Positions 1-8,385 of a stretch of DNA of 25,159 nt are shown piece after piece. Every line of letters begins with the position of its first letter. The stretch's first letter is position 1. The notes under the pieces were generated by a model. It saw only the letters and a list, made by a program, of their open reading frames with translations. It did not search any database and had not been told where the DNA came from. The position numbers and the translations under genes were made by a program. Source of the DNA: an uncultured Acetatifactor sp. (GTDB taxonomy: Bacteria > Bacillota > Clostridia > Lachnospirales > Lachnospiraceae); NCBI GenBank assembly GCA_910580225.1, contig CAJTXE010000044.1, positions 9,056 to 34,214 of the forward strand, written 5' to 3'.

Positions 1-339
1 TATAAAGCCAGCGCCTATTATTCAGAAATCATTGATTATTGGGAAAATGTCAGGGAAGTGCGGGATATTTCAAATGTGATGGAACCGTTGTTTGAAACGG
101 ATCGAAAATACTATACGAAAGAAGAATTTGAAAGGGAGCCAATGCTTGTAATCCATTTGGCAAAAAATGAAATCTATGCAAGGCATGGATATAGATTTGC
201 CGATAAAGATTTGCACAACTATTTTATGGGGTGCATTTGGTACAGCCCAACTTGTGACAGTGGAGATTTTGATGACAGCATATTCAATGACTATGAGAGG
301 GCGAATCTTGAAATATTGGCTGATTTAGATACTTATTAA
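1..339 (+). CDS. YARHG-domain protein, C-terminal part
   Basis: The frame is open from the first base of the window, so the gene probably begins upstream. A GTG at 58 is the first start-like codon inside the window but has no good ribosome binding site. The last ~90 residues contain the YARHG signature (IYARHGYRF followed by LHNYF and a WYSP motif), a small domain of unknown role found at the C-terminus of extracellular or membrane-attached proteins of Firmicutes. The domain seems complete, ending in an acidic tail. The N-terminal part, which would tell whether it is a lipoprotein or zinc-ribbon membrane protein, is outside the window. Function unknown. Confidence 0.7.
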   Translation, partial: YKASAYYSEIIDYWENVREVRDISNVMEPLFETDRKYYTKEEFEREPMLVIHLAKNEIYARHGYRFADKDLHNYFMGCIWYSPTCDSGDFDDSIFNDYERANLEILADLDTY

Positions 340-373
340 AATCATATTTGAGAAAATCCGCTGATTTTAATGA

Positions 374-586
374 AAAATAGCAGGCATACATCACTATCGC
401 AAAAAAGATGAGCTGCACAAAAAGGAACTGAAAGAGAAAGTGCTGAAAATGGTGATGGGTGGGAAGGAAGTGTTACTACAGGAAAAGTAGTCCATATGTT
501 TTGGAGCTGATATTTCCCATACATACCGCAATGTTTTGGATAAAGCCTGCGCTGCTTATAATGAAATATTTTATCTGAACAATTAA
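374..586 (+). pseudogene. Possible broken coding remnant
   Basis: One frame reads open from 374 to 487 (a Lys/Glu-rich helix, KKELKEKVLKMVMGGKE), is closed by a TAG at 488-490, and continues open in the same frame to a TAA at 584-586 (ISHTYRNVLDKACAAYNE). No start codon or ribosome binding site introduces it. This looks like the tail of a decayed gene with a nonsense mutation, but I do not recognise a family and chance cannot be excluded. Nothing else is visible between 340 and 600 except the ribosome binding site of the next gene. Confidence 0.25.
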
Positions 587-600
587 GGAGGAAACGGAAA

Positions 601-1479
601 ATGTATGAATTGGTTCAAGTTAGTGAGAAGTGTTATTACATAAACTGTCCGGCGAAGATTGGTGTCTATGTGGCAGACAAGGAGCATGTCTATCTGGTTG
701 ACAGCGGGAATGATAAGGAGGCGGGGAGAAAGGTCAGGCAAATACTGGATAAGAACGGCTGGCGTCTGACAGCCATACTGAATACCCATTCCAACGCAGA
801 CCATATTGGTGGAAATAAATACCTGCAGGGGCAGATGGGGTGTAAGATTTATTCCGGCGGCATAGAGGCGGCATTTGCAAAGCACCCGGTCTTGGAGCCT
901 TCCTTTCTATATGGCGGTTATCCGTGTAAAGATTTGCGGCATAAATTCCTAATGGCGCAGGAGAGCAGTGTGACGGATTTTTCAGATGGAAGTTTTCCGA
1001 GGGAGATTGAGGTGATACCCTTGCCGGGGCATTTTTTTAACATGGTGGGATTCCGTATGCCAGACGGTGTGGTATTCATTGCGGATTGCATCAGCAGTCG
1101 GGAGACACTGGAAAAATATGCAGTTTCCTTTATCTATGACGTGGGAGCCTATTTGGAAACGCTGGATCAGGTGGAGAAGATGGAGGCGGCCATGTTTGTT
1201 CCTGCTCATGCGGAGGTGTCTGCCGATATAAAGGAACTTATCCGATACAACAGAAATAAGGTACATGAGGTGGCAGACAGAATTTTATCCATCTGTAAAG
1301 AGCCGATGTGTTTTGAGCGGATTCTGCAGGGAGTGTTCAAAGCTTACGGTCTTGCCATGAATTTTGAGCAGTATGTGTTGGTGGGTAGCACAGTGCGTTC
1401 CTACCTTTCGTGGCTGAAAGATAATGGAAAATTGTCGGCTGAATTTCAGGATAATATGTTGCTCTGGCAGAGAGTATAG
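601..1479 (+). CDS. MBL-fold metallo-hydrolase with altered HxHxDH motif
   Basis: A 292-residue metallo-beta-lactamase-fold protein. Start chosen at ATG 601, preceded by AAGGAGG at 585-591. The core metal motif reads THSNADHIGG (H63, D67, H68): the usual second histidine of HxHxDH is Asn65. The other ligands are in place: PGH (H144), AD (D162) and PAHAE (H203). Family members hydrolyse thioesters, lactones, phosphodiesters or similar bonds with one or two zinc or iron ions. The substitution suggests a mononuclear or reorganised site, as seen in some clostridial relatives. The C-terminal ~80 residues (from about 215) form a helical extension resembling a winged-helix-like tail. It stands alone between mobile-element debris; substrate unknown. 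Confidence 0.85.
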   Translation: MYELVQVSEKCYYINCPAKIGVYVADKEHVYLVDSGNDKEAGRKVRQILDKNGWRLTAILNTHSNADHIGGNKYLQGQMGCKIYSGGIEAAFAKHPVLEPSFLYGGYPCKDLRHKFLMAQESSVTDFSDGSFPREIEVIPLPGHFFNMVGFRMPDGVVFIADCISSRETLEKYAVSFIYDVGAYLETLDQVEKMEAAMFVPAHAEVSADIKELIRYNRNKVHEVADRILSICKEPMCFERILQGVFKAYGLAMNFEQYVLVGSTVRSYLSWLKDNGKLSAEFQDNMLLWQRV

Positions 1480-1481
1480 TG

Positions 1482-2066
1482 TCAATGACTTGTGGGCATA
1501 CTGGCAAAGTATGGAAAATCTGAAATCTTATATGCAGCGCCGGAGGAGCCTGTGGGAGGAATATCTGGCACGTTCAGCGCCTGATATTCCGATTTCAGCT
1601 TGTCGATATTCAAGCCTATTAAGAAAATGACCGCCTGTTCCAGCATACGTCTTGCGCGCCATATAGGATAATCTGGCTCTCATACTTGCGGAAATATGCG
1701 TCAGAATTTTTCGATTTCTTATAGGCAATATGGCAGGATTTATTGGCTTTGTACTGTTCTGCATTCATAATTTCCGCAAGGTCTTTGATGCAGTTCTCCA
1801 GTTTGCGGACGGTCTGTTTTGCTTCTTTTCCGGTGGCGGAAGCGGCAGAGTTTTTTGTTCCAGTTCTGTGATGGAACCCACTTCATTGTATGCCTGTGCA
1901 GCAATCTTTAAATTCTCCACCGCTGTCCGCCTTTGCAGTCCTGGACTGTTCTGGAATGTCTCGTCAGAAGTATCAATCAACCGCCTGTCAGCATAATCTC
2001 TTTTCGGGATAACTGCTTTCCGTTCCCGTTTTAATTCAACCCGTTCTTTGATGCGCCCATATAGAG
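1482..2066 (-). pseudogene. Degraded relaxase (mobilisation protein) C-terminal fragment
   Basis: Reading the minus strand across shifted frames gives one recognisable protein tail: RIKERVELKRERK, then LIDTSDETFQNSPGLQRR and ENLKIAAQAYNEVGSITELE, then after a frameshift near 1830 QYKANKSCHIAYKKSK and DAYFRKYESQIILYG, then after another shift near 1670 ARRMLEQAV and LNIDKLKSEYQALNVP, ending at TGA 1484-1482. From memory these blocks match, in order, the C-terminal region of relaxase/mobilisation nucleases carried by clostridial conjugative elements. The N-terminal catalytic domain is missing. At least two frameshifts show that it is dead. It fills most of the 759-bp gap between the hydrolase and the radical SAM genes. 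Confidence 0.55.
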
Positions 2067-2140
2067 TATGGTATAACGTTTGTCTGACAGTTTTCCCAAT
2101 GCGTTATCCTCATATAGTCTATTGGTACGAAAAAGTGTAC
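2067..2140 (-). pseudogene. Scrap of large serine recombinase
   Basis: The minus strand encodes, without a start codon, DSTLFRTNRLYEDNALGKLS followed by DKRYTIL. The block RLYEDNxxGKxSDxR is typical of the coiled-coil/DUF4368-side region of large serine recombinases of clostridial mobile elements. It runs directly into the relaxase remnant in a different frame, so the two were joined by deletion or shuffling. Too short to be functional. Assignment is by motif memory only. Confidence 0.4.
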
Positions 2141-2162
2141 TGTCAACAAAAAAAGACAGTAC
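2137..2162. repeat. Perfect inverted repeat, 8-bp arms
   Basis: GTACTGTC (2137-2144) and GACAGTAC (2155-2162) flank a 10-base A-rich loop. It sits at the edge of the mobile-element debris and about 75 bp upstream of the first radical SAM gene. It could be an operator, a small terminator on the minus strand (the loop is T-rich there) or a relic of an element end. Confidence 0.35.
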
Positions 2163-2238
2163 TTGATTTCATGGAGTTTTAGCGGTAATTTAGTGCAGAA
2201 GAGGATATCCGATTTGTAAAAAATGCGAGGAGGAATAC

Positions 2239-3141
2239 ATGATGCACTATACAGGAACCATATGGAGACCGCCCTATGAGGCGTCTTCCCTGTTGTTGGA
2301 AGTTACCGCGGGCTGTACCCACCACAGATGCAAGTTCTGTACGCTTTACGCGGATCTGCCCTTCCGGTTCAGGATGTCGCCCCTGGAGGATATAGAGGCG
2401 GATTTGAAAGAGGCACAGAAGATGTACCGCCGTTTTATCGGGAGAAAGGTTTCCCGGATTTTTCTCACGGGGGCAAATCCTTTCGTGCTGAAATATGACA
2501 GGCTGATGGAAATCGCGGGACTGGCGCACAGATATTTTCCGGAGGCGGAGACCATCGGCAGCTTTGCCAGGGTGACGGATGTTGCACTGAAATCGGACGG
2601 GGAACTGGCGACATTGCGGGGAGCGGGTTATGACGGGCTGACCATCGGCGTCGAAACAGCGGATGAGGAGGCGCTGCGGTTCATGGAGAAAGGATATTCG
2701 GCGGCTGACATACTGGAGCAGTGCGGCAGGTTGGACAGGGCAGGCATCCGTTACAGCTTTTTCTATCTCACGGGCATATCCGGCGCAGGCCGGGGGGAGG
2801 ACGGCGCAAGGGCCACTGCCGCTGTATGCAATAAGCTTCATCCGACTTTGATCGGTGTAAATATGCTGACCATCTACCCGGATGCAAAGCTGTATGAGGA
2901 AATCCGGCAGGGGAACTGGAGGGAGGAAAGCGAGACAGAGAAGTACAGGGAAGTCCGGGCATTGGCGGAAGGATTGGAAATTCCCACGGAATTTGCCGCA
3001 TATGGGGCTTCCAATGCATTTCAGTTCCATGGTGTTTTGCCGGAAGATCGGGAGAAGCTGCTTGCCTTTCTTGATGATGTGATTAAAAACGTGGGTGAGG
3101 ACGAACTGCGGCGTTACCGTGAGAGCGTCCGCCATCTGTAG
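2239..3141 (+). CDS. Radical SAM protein (first of tandem pair)
   Basis: A 300-residue protein starting at ATG 2239 behind GAGGAGG at 2226-2232. The cluster motif GCTHHRCKFC places C26, C31 and C34 in a CX4CX2C spacing, seen in one radical SAM subgroup instead of the usual CX3CX2C. These cysteines bind a [4Fe-4S] cluster that cleaves S-adenosylmethionine. Further radical SAM barrel elements follow: FLTGANPF (about 75-82), SFARVTD and GLTIGVETADEEALRFMEKG (the GxIxxGxE-type strand). The C-terminus is short with no extra cluster domain visible. It ends 13 bp before a paralogue with the same HYTGxxWRPPYEA opening, so the two are surely co-transcribed. Substrate unknown. Confidence 0.85.
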   Translation: MMHYTGTIWRPPYEASSLLLEVTAGCTHHRCKFCTLYADLPFRFRMSPLEDIEADLKEAQKMYRRFIGRKVSRIFLTGANPFVLKYDRLMEIAGLAHRYFPEAETIGSFARVTDVALKSDGELATLRGAGYDGLTIGVETADEEALRFMEKGYSAADILEQCGRLDRAGIRYSFFYLTGISGAGRGEDGARATAAVCNKLHPTLIGVNMLTIYPDAKLYEEIRQGNWREESETEKYREVRALAEGLEIPTEFAAYGASNAFQFHGVLPEDREKLLAFLDDVIKNVGEDELRRYRESVRHL

Positions 3142-3154
3142 GAGGTGATTCAGA

Positions 3155-4036
3155 TTGCACTTTACAGGAAGGACGTGGAGGCCGCCCTATGAGGCGCATT
3201 CCGTTATCATACAGGCAACTTCCGGCTGCACCTATCAGAAATGCCGTTTCTGTAACCTTTATCAAGGCGAGTGCTTCCGTATGTCTCCAATGGAGGAATT
3301 CGAGGAAGACCTGGCGGAGATCAAAAGCTATCAGCCCTATGCAAGGCGTATCTTCTGGACTGGAGCAAACCCCTTTGCTATGAGCTATGAGAACCTGAAA
3401 CTCCGTGCGCTGACAGTGCGGGATTACCTGATTAAATGCCGGACCATGGCTATGTTTGCCAGTATCAGGGATATTCGGGATAAGGAAGTATGGCAGCTGA
3501 AAAAGCTTCGGGCAATGGGAATAAACGGGCTGACCATCGGGACGGAGAGCGGTGACGATGATACACTTGTTCTGGCAGGCAAAGGATACACGGCGGCTGA
3601 CATACTGGAGCAGTGCCGGAAACTGGACCAGGCAGGGATAGAATATTATTTTGTCTATATGACCGGGCTTGCGGGGAAGGGCAGGGGATATTGGAATGGG
3701 GTGAACAGCGCAAAGTTATTTAGCCGGCTCAATCCGTATTTTATTTCCGTGGATTCCCTTACGCTGTTCCCAGATACGGAGCTGTACCGCATGGAGCAGG
3801 AAGGGCGGTTTACTCCGGCCGGGGAGAAGGAGCGCCTGCAGGAATTGATGGTGTTTATCAAAAATCTGCAGATCAGGACACATCTCTTTGCCAATTCCGG
3901 TTCAAATTTCTACCCGGTTACCGCCTGGCTGCCGAAGGAGCGGGATTTTGCAATCAGGGAATTGCAGCACGTCTTAGATACGGTAAGGGAGGAGGAAATG
4001 GCAGAATACCGCAGAAATCTGAAAACTTTGGGGTAA
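3155..4036 (+). CDS. Radical SAM protein (second of tandem pair), TTG start
   Basis: A 293-residue paralogue of the preceding protein. The start is TTG at 3155, supported by GGAGGTG at 3141-3147, which overlaps the stop codon of the upstream gene, and by alignment of the opening HFTGRTWRPPYEA with the upstream HYTGTIWRPPYEA. The cluster motif GCTYQKCRFC (C25, C30, C33) has the same CX4CX2C spacing. FWTGANPFAMSYENL, GLTIGTESGDD and AADILEQCRKLDQAGIEYYF are shared with the upstream copy. The pair arose by duplication and has diverged moderately, so each may act on a different but related substrate or they may form a heterodimer. Substrate unknown. Confidence 0.85.
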   Translation: MHFTGRTWRPPYEAHSVIIQATSGCTYQKCRFCNLYQGECFRMSPMEEFEEDLAEIKSYQPYARRIFWTGANPFAMSYENLKLRALTVRDYLIKCRTMAMFASIRDIRDKEVWQLKKLRAMGINGLTIGTESGDDDTLVLAGKGYTAADILEQCRKLDQAGIEYYFVYMTGLAGKGRGYWNGVNSAKLFSRLNPYFISVDSLTLFPDTELYRMEQEGRFTPAGEKERLQELMVFIKNLQIRTHLFANSGSNFYPVTAWLPKERDFAIRELQHVLDTVREEEMAEYRRNLKTLG

Positions 4037-4174
4037 CAGAATACAGGCTTACAACCATGAGTTGTGTTTTCGTGAAAAAAACAACTGGTCATCTATGGAC
4101 TTTTCCTCATACAACAGCCATAATCATTCCATAACATATGACCGCTATGATACAGTCCAAGGAGGAGAAGGCAG

Positions 4175-5425
4175 ATGTTTGACATCAGAAAAATGGGAGA
4201 GCAGATTGCGTATCTGCGCATGGGATGCAAGTACACACAGGAACAGCTGGCAGAGGAATTAAAGGTTTCGCCCCAGGCCGTCAGCAAATGGGAGAACGGA
4301 AAAGCAGTGCCGGAGGTACCGATGCTTTATAAAATATCCAGACTTTTTAATTGTTCCGTAGACAGGATTCTGGATCCGTCATCCTGTGTGCTGCGCAGTA
4401 TGGATTTCGATTATGAATTCCTTGTTAAACCCCGGATTCCGGCAGCTGACTATTCAGGTCCTGAATGGCCTAAAAGCATCTCATCTGCTTCTCTCTTAAC
4501 TGCGGTGAAATTGTTTTTTGGATTAGAGCAGCGCAGAGACACCAAAGGCCGCCAGGTCAATGATGACGAAGAATACATCCTGCAGTCCGCAATTACAAAC
4601 ATATGTTTTGGGTATTCCTATGGGCCCGATCAATACATTCACGACAGCTTTTTAATATATGGTTTGGACTATGAGATGCATTCCAAGGCAGATTATTCAG
4701 AGGATGAATTTATTGCGCTTGCCTGCAAACAGGTGGAACATGGTTATCCTGTCATCATTATTCCCAAAGAGTATACGGATACTGTGTTTGCCATGGGCTT
4801 TTCCGGTCATGGAAAGATTCTGAAGGGATTGGGTTTTCTGGAGGGAGATGATCAAAAAAATGCAGGGATAAACTTTGACCGGCTTAATCAGTATGCCGGT
4901 TGGTACAGGGCTGACTGTGAGATGATGGTTGTAAAGTCTTCAAATGAAAAAATGCCGTTGGAAAAAGCATGTATCAATGCGCTGTTCAGAGGGCTCAAAT
5001 TGTTATCAAATCAGGAACATTGCGGGAAAGACAAAATGCAGGGATATGGTTTGGTTATTTACCGAAACTGGTGTGATCTGTTGAGGGAAGAAAATCAAAG
5101 AGATGCAGATCAAATCGAATGTGTTTTTCCCCATGCGTTTATTCATTATGAGAATAAGTTAAGAACGACACAGTTTTTTGAACGATGCATAAACATAATT
5201 CCCGGTATAGATAAGGAGTTTATGACTCTGGCAGTAAATCAGTATCAAGACGTCATATCCTTTGCAACAGAAATAGCAACCATTGCCCATCAACGTGATT
5301 CCTTTCCGAAAGAGGCTTTGAAAGAGAAAAGAAATCATATTATTGATATGCTGCGCAGAAGCAGTGAACAGGAAGAACTTGCCATAAATTATATACAAAA
5401 GGCAGCAGCAGATATTCAGATATAG
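4175..5425 (+). CDS. XRE-family regulator with large C-terminal domain of unknown function
   Basis: A 416-residue protein starting at ATG 4175 with AAGGAGGAG at 4160-4168. Residues 8-62 form a classical XRE/Cro helix-turn-helix: YTQEQLAEELKVSPQAVSKW, then ENGKAVPEVPMLYKISRLF. The remaining ~350 residues are soluble, have no membrane segment, and I cannot assign them to a family with confidence. The middle (about 100-245) reads like a mixed alpha/beta domain with aromatic and Cys/His positions (CFGYSYGPDQYIH, GYPVIIIPKEYTD, GFSGHGKILKGLGF), faintly recalling papain-like or substrate-binding folds. The rest is helical. A DNA-binding head plus a sensory body suggests a one-component regulator. 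It is on the same strand and just downstream of the radical SAM pair (138-bp gap) and 155 bp upstream of the permease. Confidence 0.75.
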   Translation: MFDIRKMGEQIAYLRMGCKYTQEQLAEELKVSPQAVSKWENGKAVPEVPMLYKISRLFNCSVDRILDPSSCVLRSMDFDYEFLVKPRIPAADYSGPEWPKSISSASLLTAVKLFFGLEQRRDTKGRQVNDDEEYILQSAITNICFGYSYGPDQYIHDSFLIYGLDYEMHSKADYSEDEFIALACKQVEHGYPVIIIPKEYTDTVFAMGFSGHGKILKGLGFLEGDDQKNAGINFDRLNQYAGWYRADCEMMVVKSSNEKMPLEKACINALFRGLKLLSNQEHCGKDKMQGYGLVIYRNWCDLLREENQRDADQIECVFPHAFIHYENKLRTTQFFERCINIIPGIDKEFMTLAVNQYQDVISFATEIATIAHQRDSFPKEALKEKRNHIIDMLRRSSEQEELAINYIQKAAADIQI

Positions 5426-5490
5426 AATTTCATGATCTGTCATGTCTGCGGCAGCTTTATTTTCTTCTTTGTAGGATATCTTTTTACGCT

Positions 5491-5551
5491 CACGACAGAT
5501 TTATGCTCATTTAAGAAAGAAACGGTCACAGGGAACAAAATGTCTTATAAT
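5491..5551 (+). promoter_or_regulatory. Permease promoter with LytTR-type box pair
   Basis: TATAAT lies at 5546-5551. There is no recognisable -35 hexamer at the right distance (5523-5528 is CGGTCA). Upstream are CACGACAGA (from 5491) and TTAAGAAAGA (from 5511), two imperfect copies 21 bp apart. The layout matches, base for base in spacing, the promoter of the ABC ATPase gene at 9220-9280: both have boxes at the same distances from TATAAT and share CATTTA-GA-AGAAACGG. An activator-dependent promoter controlled by the LytTR regulator encoded at 10853 is the natural reading. Confidence 0.6.
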
Positions 5552-5580
5552 GGGTTTACATCGAAAGGAGGAGCGCAGCT

Positions 5581-6306
5581 ATGAAGAAGACAATACACAT
5601 TACATTGTTGGAATTCGAAAAATTATGGAAGAAGAGGGAGTTCCAACTGGGACTGATGATGGTACTGGTCATGGGAGGAGGCATGGCATACGGGGCTTAT
5701 ACCTTTCCGGAAAGCTTCGGAGTACACAATGTAATCGCATTTTTCGGAAACTTTTCCAGTATTCTGATCATGTTTTTGGCGGCAAAGAGCCTGGGGGAAG
5801 AATTTGATCTGAAGACAGCCACCTTTGTTTTTACTTCCAGAAGCAGAAGAATTCAGATTATCACTGCAAAAATCGGGAGCATAGCGCTGATGAGTATGGT
5901 GATCGGTTTCTGCGGCGGCATTTTATACGACTGGGCATGGATTCTCTGTCAACAGCCCTGGACCGCCGCCATGCTGCTTGGGAACCTGGGAAAGGAAATC
6001 CTGATCTACATGATTTACGGCTTTGCCATAGGCGCAACGGCAGTGATGATCACCTGTTTTCTGAACACCACCATTACGCCTTTTATTTATCTCATTATCC
6101 TGTTTTGGGTAATGCCCAGTGTTTTGCAGCTCATGGGACAGAAAATAGCGGCACTGGGAAAGATAATGGATTATGTGCTGTTCTGCGTGTCCGATCAACT
6201 GCTGATGTACCAGGATTGGAGCATCAAAAATATAGCCGTGTTTCTGATCACAGGCATTGCCTTTTCTATGGTTGGCATGTTTGCCTTGCAGAAAAAAGAT
6301 ATTTGA
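5581..6306 (+). CDS. ABC-2-type transporter permease
   Basis: A 241-residue integral membrane protein, start ATG 5581 behind AAAGGAGGAGC at 5564-5574. About six hydrophobic segments are visible (for example FQLGLMMVLVMGGGMAYGAY, IGSIALMSMVIGFCGGILY, IYMIYGFAIGATAVMITCFL, FIYLIILFWVMPSVLQLM and a last one near 218-233). The pattern of a cytoplasmic N-terminal helix, a first membrane helix and a LxTxxFVFTSRSRxxIxxxK loop is that of ABC-2 permeases of the bacitracin/lantibiotic self-protection type (BcrB/LanEG-like). No ATPase is adjacent. The likely partner is encoded 3.2 kb away at 9542 and shares the same unusual promoter. The kinase genes lie convergent downstream, 45 bp away. Likely role: export of, or immunity to, a peptide or antibiotic; substrate unknown. 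Confidence 0.8.
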   Translation: MKKTIHITLLEFEKLWKKREFQLGLMMVLVMGGGMAYGAYTFPESFGVHNVIAFFGNFSSILIMFLAAKSLGEEFDLKTATFVFTSRSRRIQIITAKIGSIALMSMVIGFCGGILYDWAWILCQQPWTAAMLLGNLGKEILIYMIYGFAIGATAVMITCFLNTTITPFIYLIILFWVMPSVLQLMGQKIAALGKIMDYVLFCVSDQLLMYQDWSIKNIAVFLITGIAFSMVGMFALQKKDI

Positions 6307-6351
6307 AGGGCGGAACAATCCCCGGCAGGCCGGTATGTCGATATCTGGTGT

Positions 6352-7683
6352 CTATGACCTTTTGTGCGGCAGCCCTGAAATCTGAACCTGCTGTACAAAC
6401 AGGCCGTCCCTTACGGAAGTCTCGTGATAAATATGATCATACCGGTTCAGGATTTCGGATACATTGAAAAGGCCGATGCCGTGCCCGTTCCCCTTTGTGG
6501 TGACGCCTTTTTTCTGCATCTGGGCCACGGAAAGGCCTTTGTCAACAAAGGTATTGGAGATGATAAATATGGTGTCCCCATTCATTCTGCCCAGATGGAA
6601 ATTCAGCACCGGACGGGCAGTTTCCAGGCAGGCCTCTATAGCATTGTCCAGGTAAATTCCAAGCATCCTGGTGAGGTCAACAGGGTCCATGGCAATGGAA
6701 TTCGGCTCAATTTCGTCCGGAATATCGATGGTCACCTGGATATCCTGATTTACCGCCAGGAGCAGCTTGGTATATAAAATACTCTTCAATTCCAGGATTT
6801 TCACACGCAGTAAGTTGTTCAGGGCGCCGTTTTTCTGGGTGAGATTCTTCTGCATCGGCAAGATGGAGTCATAGAAAAACCTTTCCAGTTCCTCATATTT
6901 TTTCTCATCGATATAGGCGGCCAGGGAGGCCATGATATTGATGTAGTCATGCTTGAAAGCCCGCAGGTTGTCATAGACGATTTCCAGATTTCTGGTGTAC
7001 TCATTCAGGCTTTCCAGATATTCCACCTTTTTCCGGGCTTCATAGCTTTTTCTGGTGGTGTGCAGCACGATAAAGATCATACTGACCGTAAACAGAAAAT
7101 AAAGCACCAGAGAGGAAACCATTAAGAAAAACTCTTTCAGTGTAATCTCTATGTGGTCAAAAAAAGAAGCCATGGTGAAAATCATAAATGCGCAGAGAAA
7201 AAGGGTTAAGATTACCAGGGCAAAGATTTTTCTGTCCTTTTTTTCAAAAATATGGATCAGATACCGCTGAAAAAGCCTTCTGACCAGATACAGAACAGGG
7301 ACGGAGACCGCTATGGTAAAGAGCGTAAACAGGCTCATGAGACGGATATCGGCATTGAATTCCTGGATGGAGATTTCCCGCACAAGATTGGCGGAAAACA
7401 GCAGCAGATTGACGGTGATGGAGTTTAAAATATAACCCAGGGGAATATAAAAGGCAGTGTAGTATTTCCCGGTAAATCCCACCAACAGCACAGAGTTTAC
7501 AGCCAGTGCAACAAGCAATAAGACAGAAATGCCGGAAGCATACTGGAGGAAAAAAAGCCCTGAAAACAGGAAAAAGAAAAGGGGATATTTTTTCAGGGGC
7601 AGATGCGGGTGGACCAATACAAACATGTCACAGATCAGCATAAACGCGCATAAGATGGAGGAGACCAGATAAATGGTATTCAT
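6352..7683 (-). CDS. GHKL (AgrC-like) sensor histidine kinase 1
   Basis: A 443-residue membrane kinase. Residues 1 to about 205 hold six or so hydrophobic helices, the sensor region. A linker coiled coil follows (about 210-240), then the phospho-acceptor motif FKHDYIN (H245), the N box LDNAIEA (N347) and the G box KGNGHGIGLFNV (about 397-408). This is the AgrC/ComD/PlnB type that normally senses secreted peptides and phosphorylates a LytTR regulator, which is encoded at 10853. It is the second gene of a minus-strand operon; 21 bp separate it from the stop of kinase 2. From 6410 to 7032 it is base-for-base identical to kinase 2 (7763-8385), while the sensor half is clearly diverged. The last residues (SGLPHKRS) differ from kinase 2 again. 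Confidence 0.9.
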   Translation of the reverse strand: MNTIYLVSSILCAFMLICDMFVLVHPHLPLKKYPLFFFLFSGLFFLQYASGISVLLLVALAVNSVLLVGFTGKYYTAFYIPLGYILNSITVNLLLFSANLVREISIQEFNADIRLMSLFTLFTIAVSVPVLYLVRRLFQRYLIHIFEKKDRKIFALVILTLFLCAFMIFTMASFFDHIEITLKEFFLMVSSLVLYFLFTVSMIFIVLHTTRKSYEARKKVEYLESLNEYTRNLEIVYDNLRAFKHDYINIMASLAAYIDEKKYEELERFFYDSILPMQKNLTQKNGALNNLLRVKILELKSILYTKLLLAVNQDIQVTIDIPDEIEPNSIAMDPVDLTRMLGIYLDNAIEACLETARPVLNFHLGRMNGDTIFIISNTFVDKGLSVAQMQKKGVTTKGNGHGIGLFNVSEILNRYDHIYHETSVRDGLFVQQVQISGLPHKRS

Positions 7684-7762
7684 AAAAAACGCCTTCCTTC
7701 AGCATTATTTTTGTCTTTTTTTCACCTGGGAAATCTGAACCTGCTGTACAAAAAGGCCGTCT

Positions 7763-8385
7763 CTTACGGAAGTCTCGTGATAAATATGATCATACCGGTT
7801 CAGGATTTCGGATACATTGAAAAGGCCGATGCCGTGCCCGTTCCCCTTTGTGGTGACGCCTTTTTTCTGCATCTGGGCCACGGAAAGGCCTTTGTCAACA
7901 AAGGTATTGGAGATGATAAATATGGTGTCCCCATTCATTCTGCCCAGATGGAAATTCAGCACCGGACGGGCAGTTTCCAGGCAGGCCTCTATAGCATTGT
8001 CCAGGTAAATTCCAAGCATCCTGGTGAGGTCAACAGGGTCCATGGCAATGGAATTCGGCTCAATTTCGTCCGGAATATCGATGGTCACCTGGATATCCTG
8101 ATTTACCGCCAGGAGCAGCTTGGTATATAAAATACTCTTCAATTCCAGGATTTTCACACGCAGTAAGTTGTTCAGGGCGCCGTTTTTCTGGGTGAGATTC
8201 TTCTGCATCGGCAAGATGGAGTCATAGAAAAACCTTTCCAGTTCCTCATATTTTTTCTCATCGATATAGGCGGCCAGGGAGGCCATGATATTGATGTAGT
8301 CATGCTTGAAAGCCCGCAGGTTGTCATAGACGATTTCCAGATTTCTGGTGTACTCATTCAGGCTTTCCAGATATTCCACCTTTTT
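7763..8385. repeat. 623-bp perfect direct repeat, copy 2 (copy 1 at 6410-7032)
   Basis: Line-by-line comparison shows no difference between 6410-7032 and 7763-8385 (constant offset 1353 bp). The match is ended by single substitutions at 6409/7762 and 7033/8386 and fades beyond them. It covers the linker, dimerisation and ATPase domains of the two kinases. Because silent sites are also identical while the flanks differ at protein level, recent gene conversion is the best explanation. Recombination between copies would delete 1353 bp and fuse the sensor of kinase 2 to the end of kinase 1. Confidence 0.9.

Noticed and set aside
2179..3135. Long (318-codon) minus-strand frame opposite the first radical SAM gene
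   Set aside because: Exact antisense shadow of a gene with clear motifs and ribosome binding site; the composition (Pro/Arg/His/Leu-rich) is typical of shadow frames.
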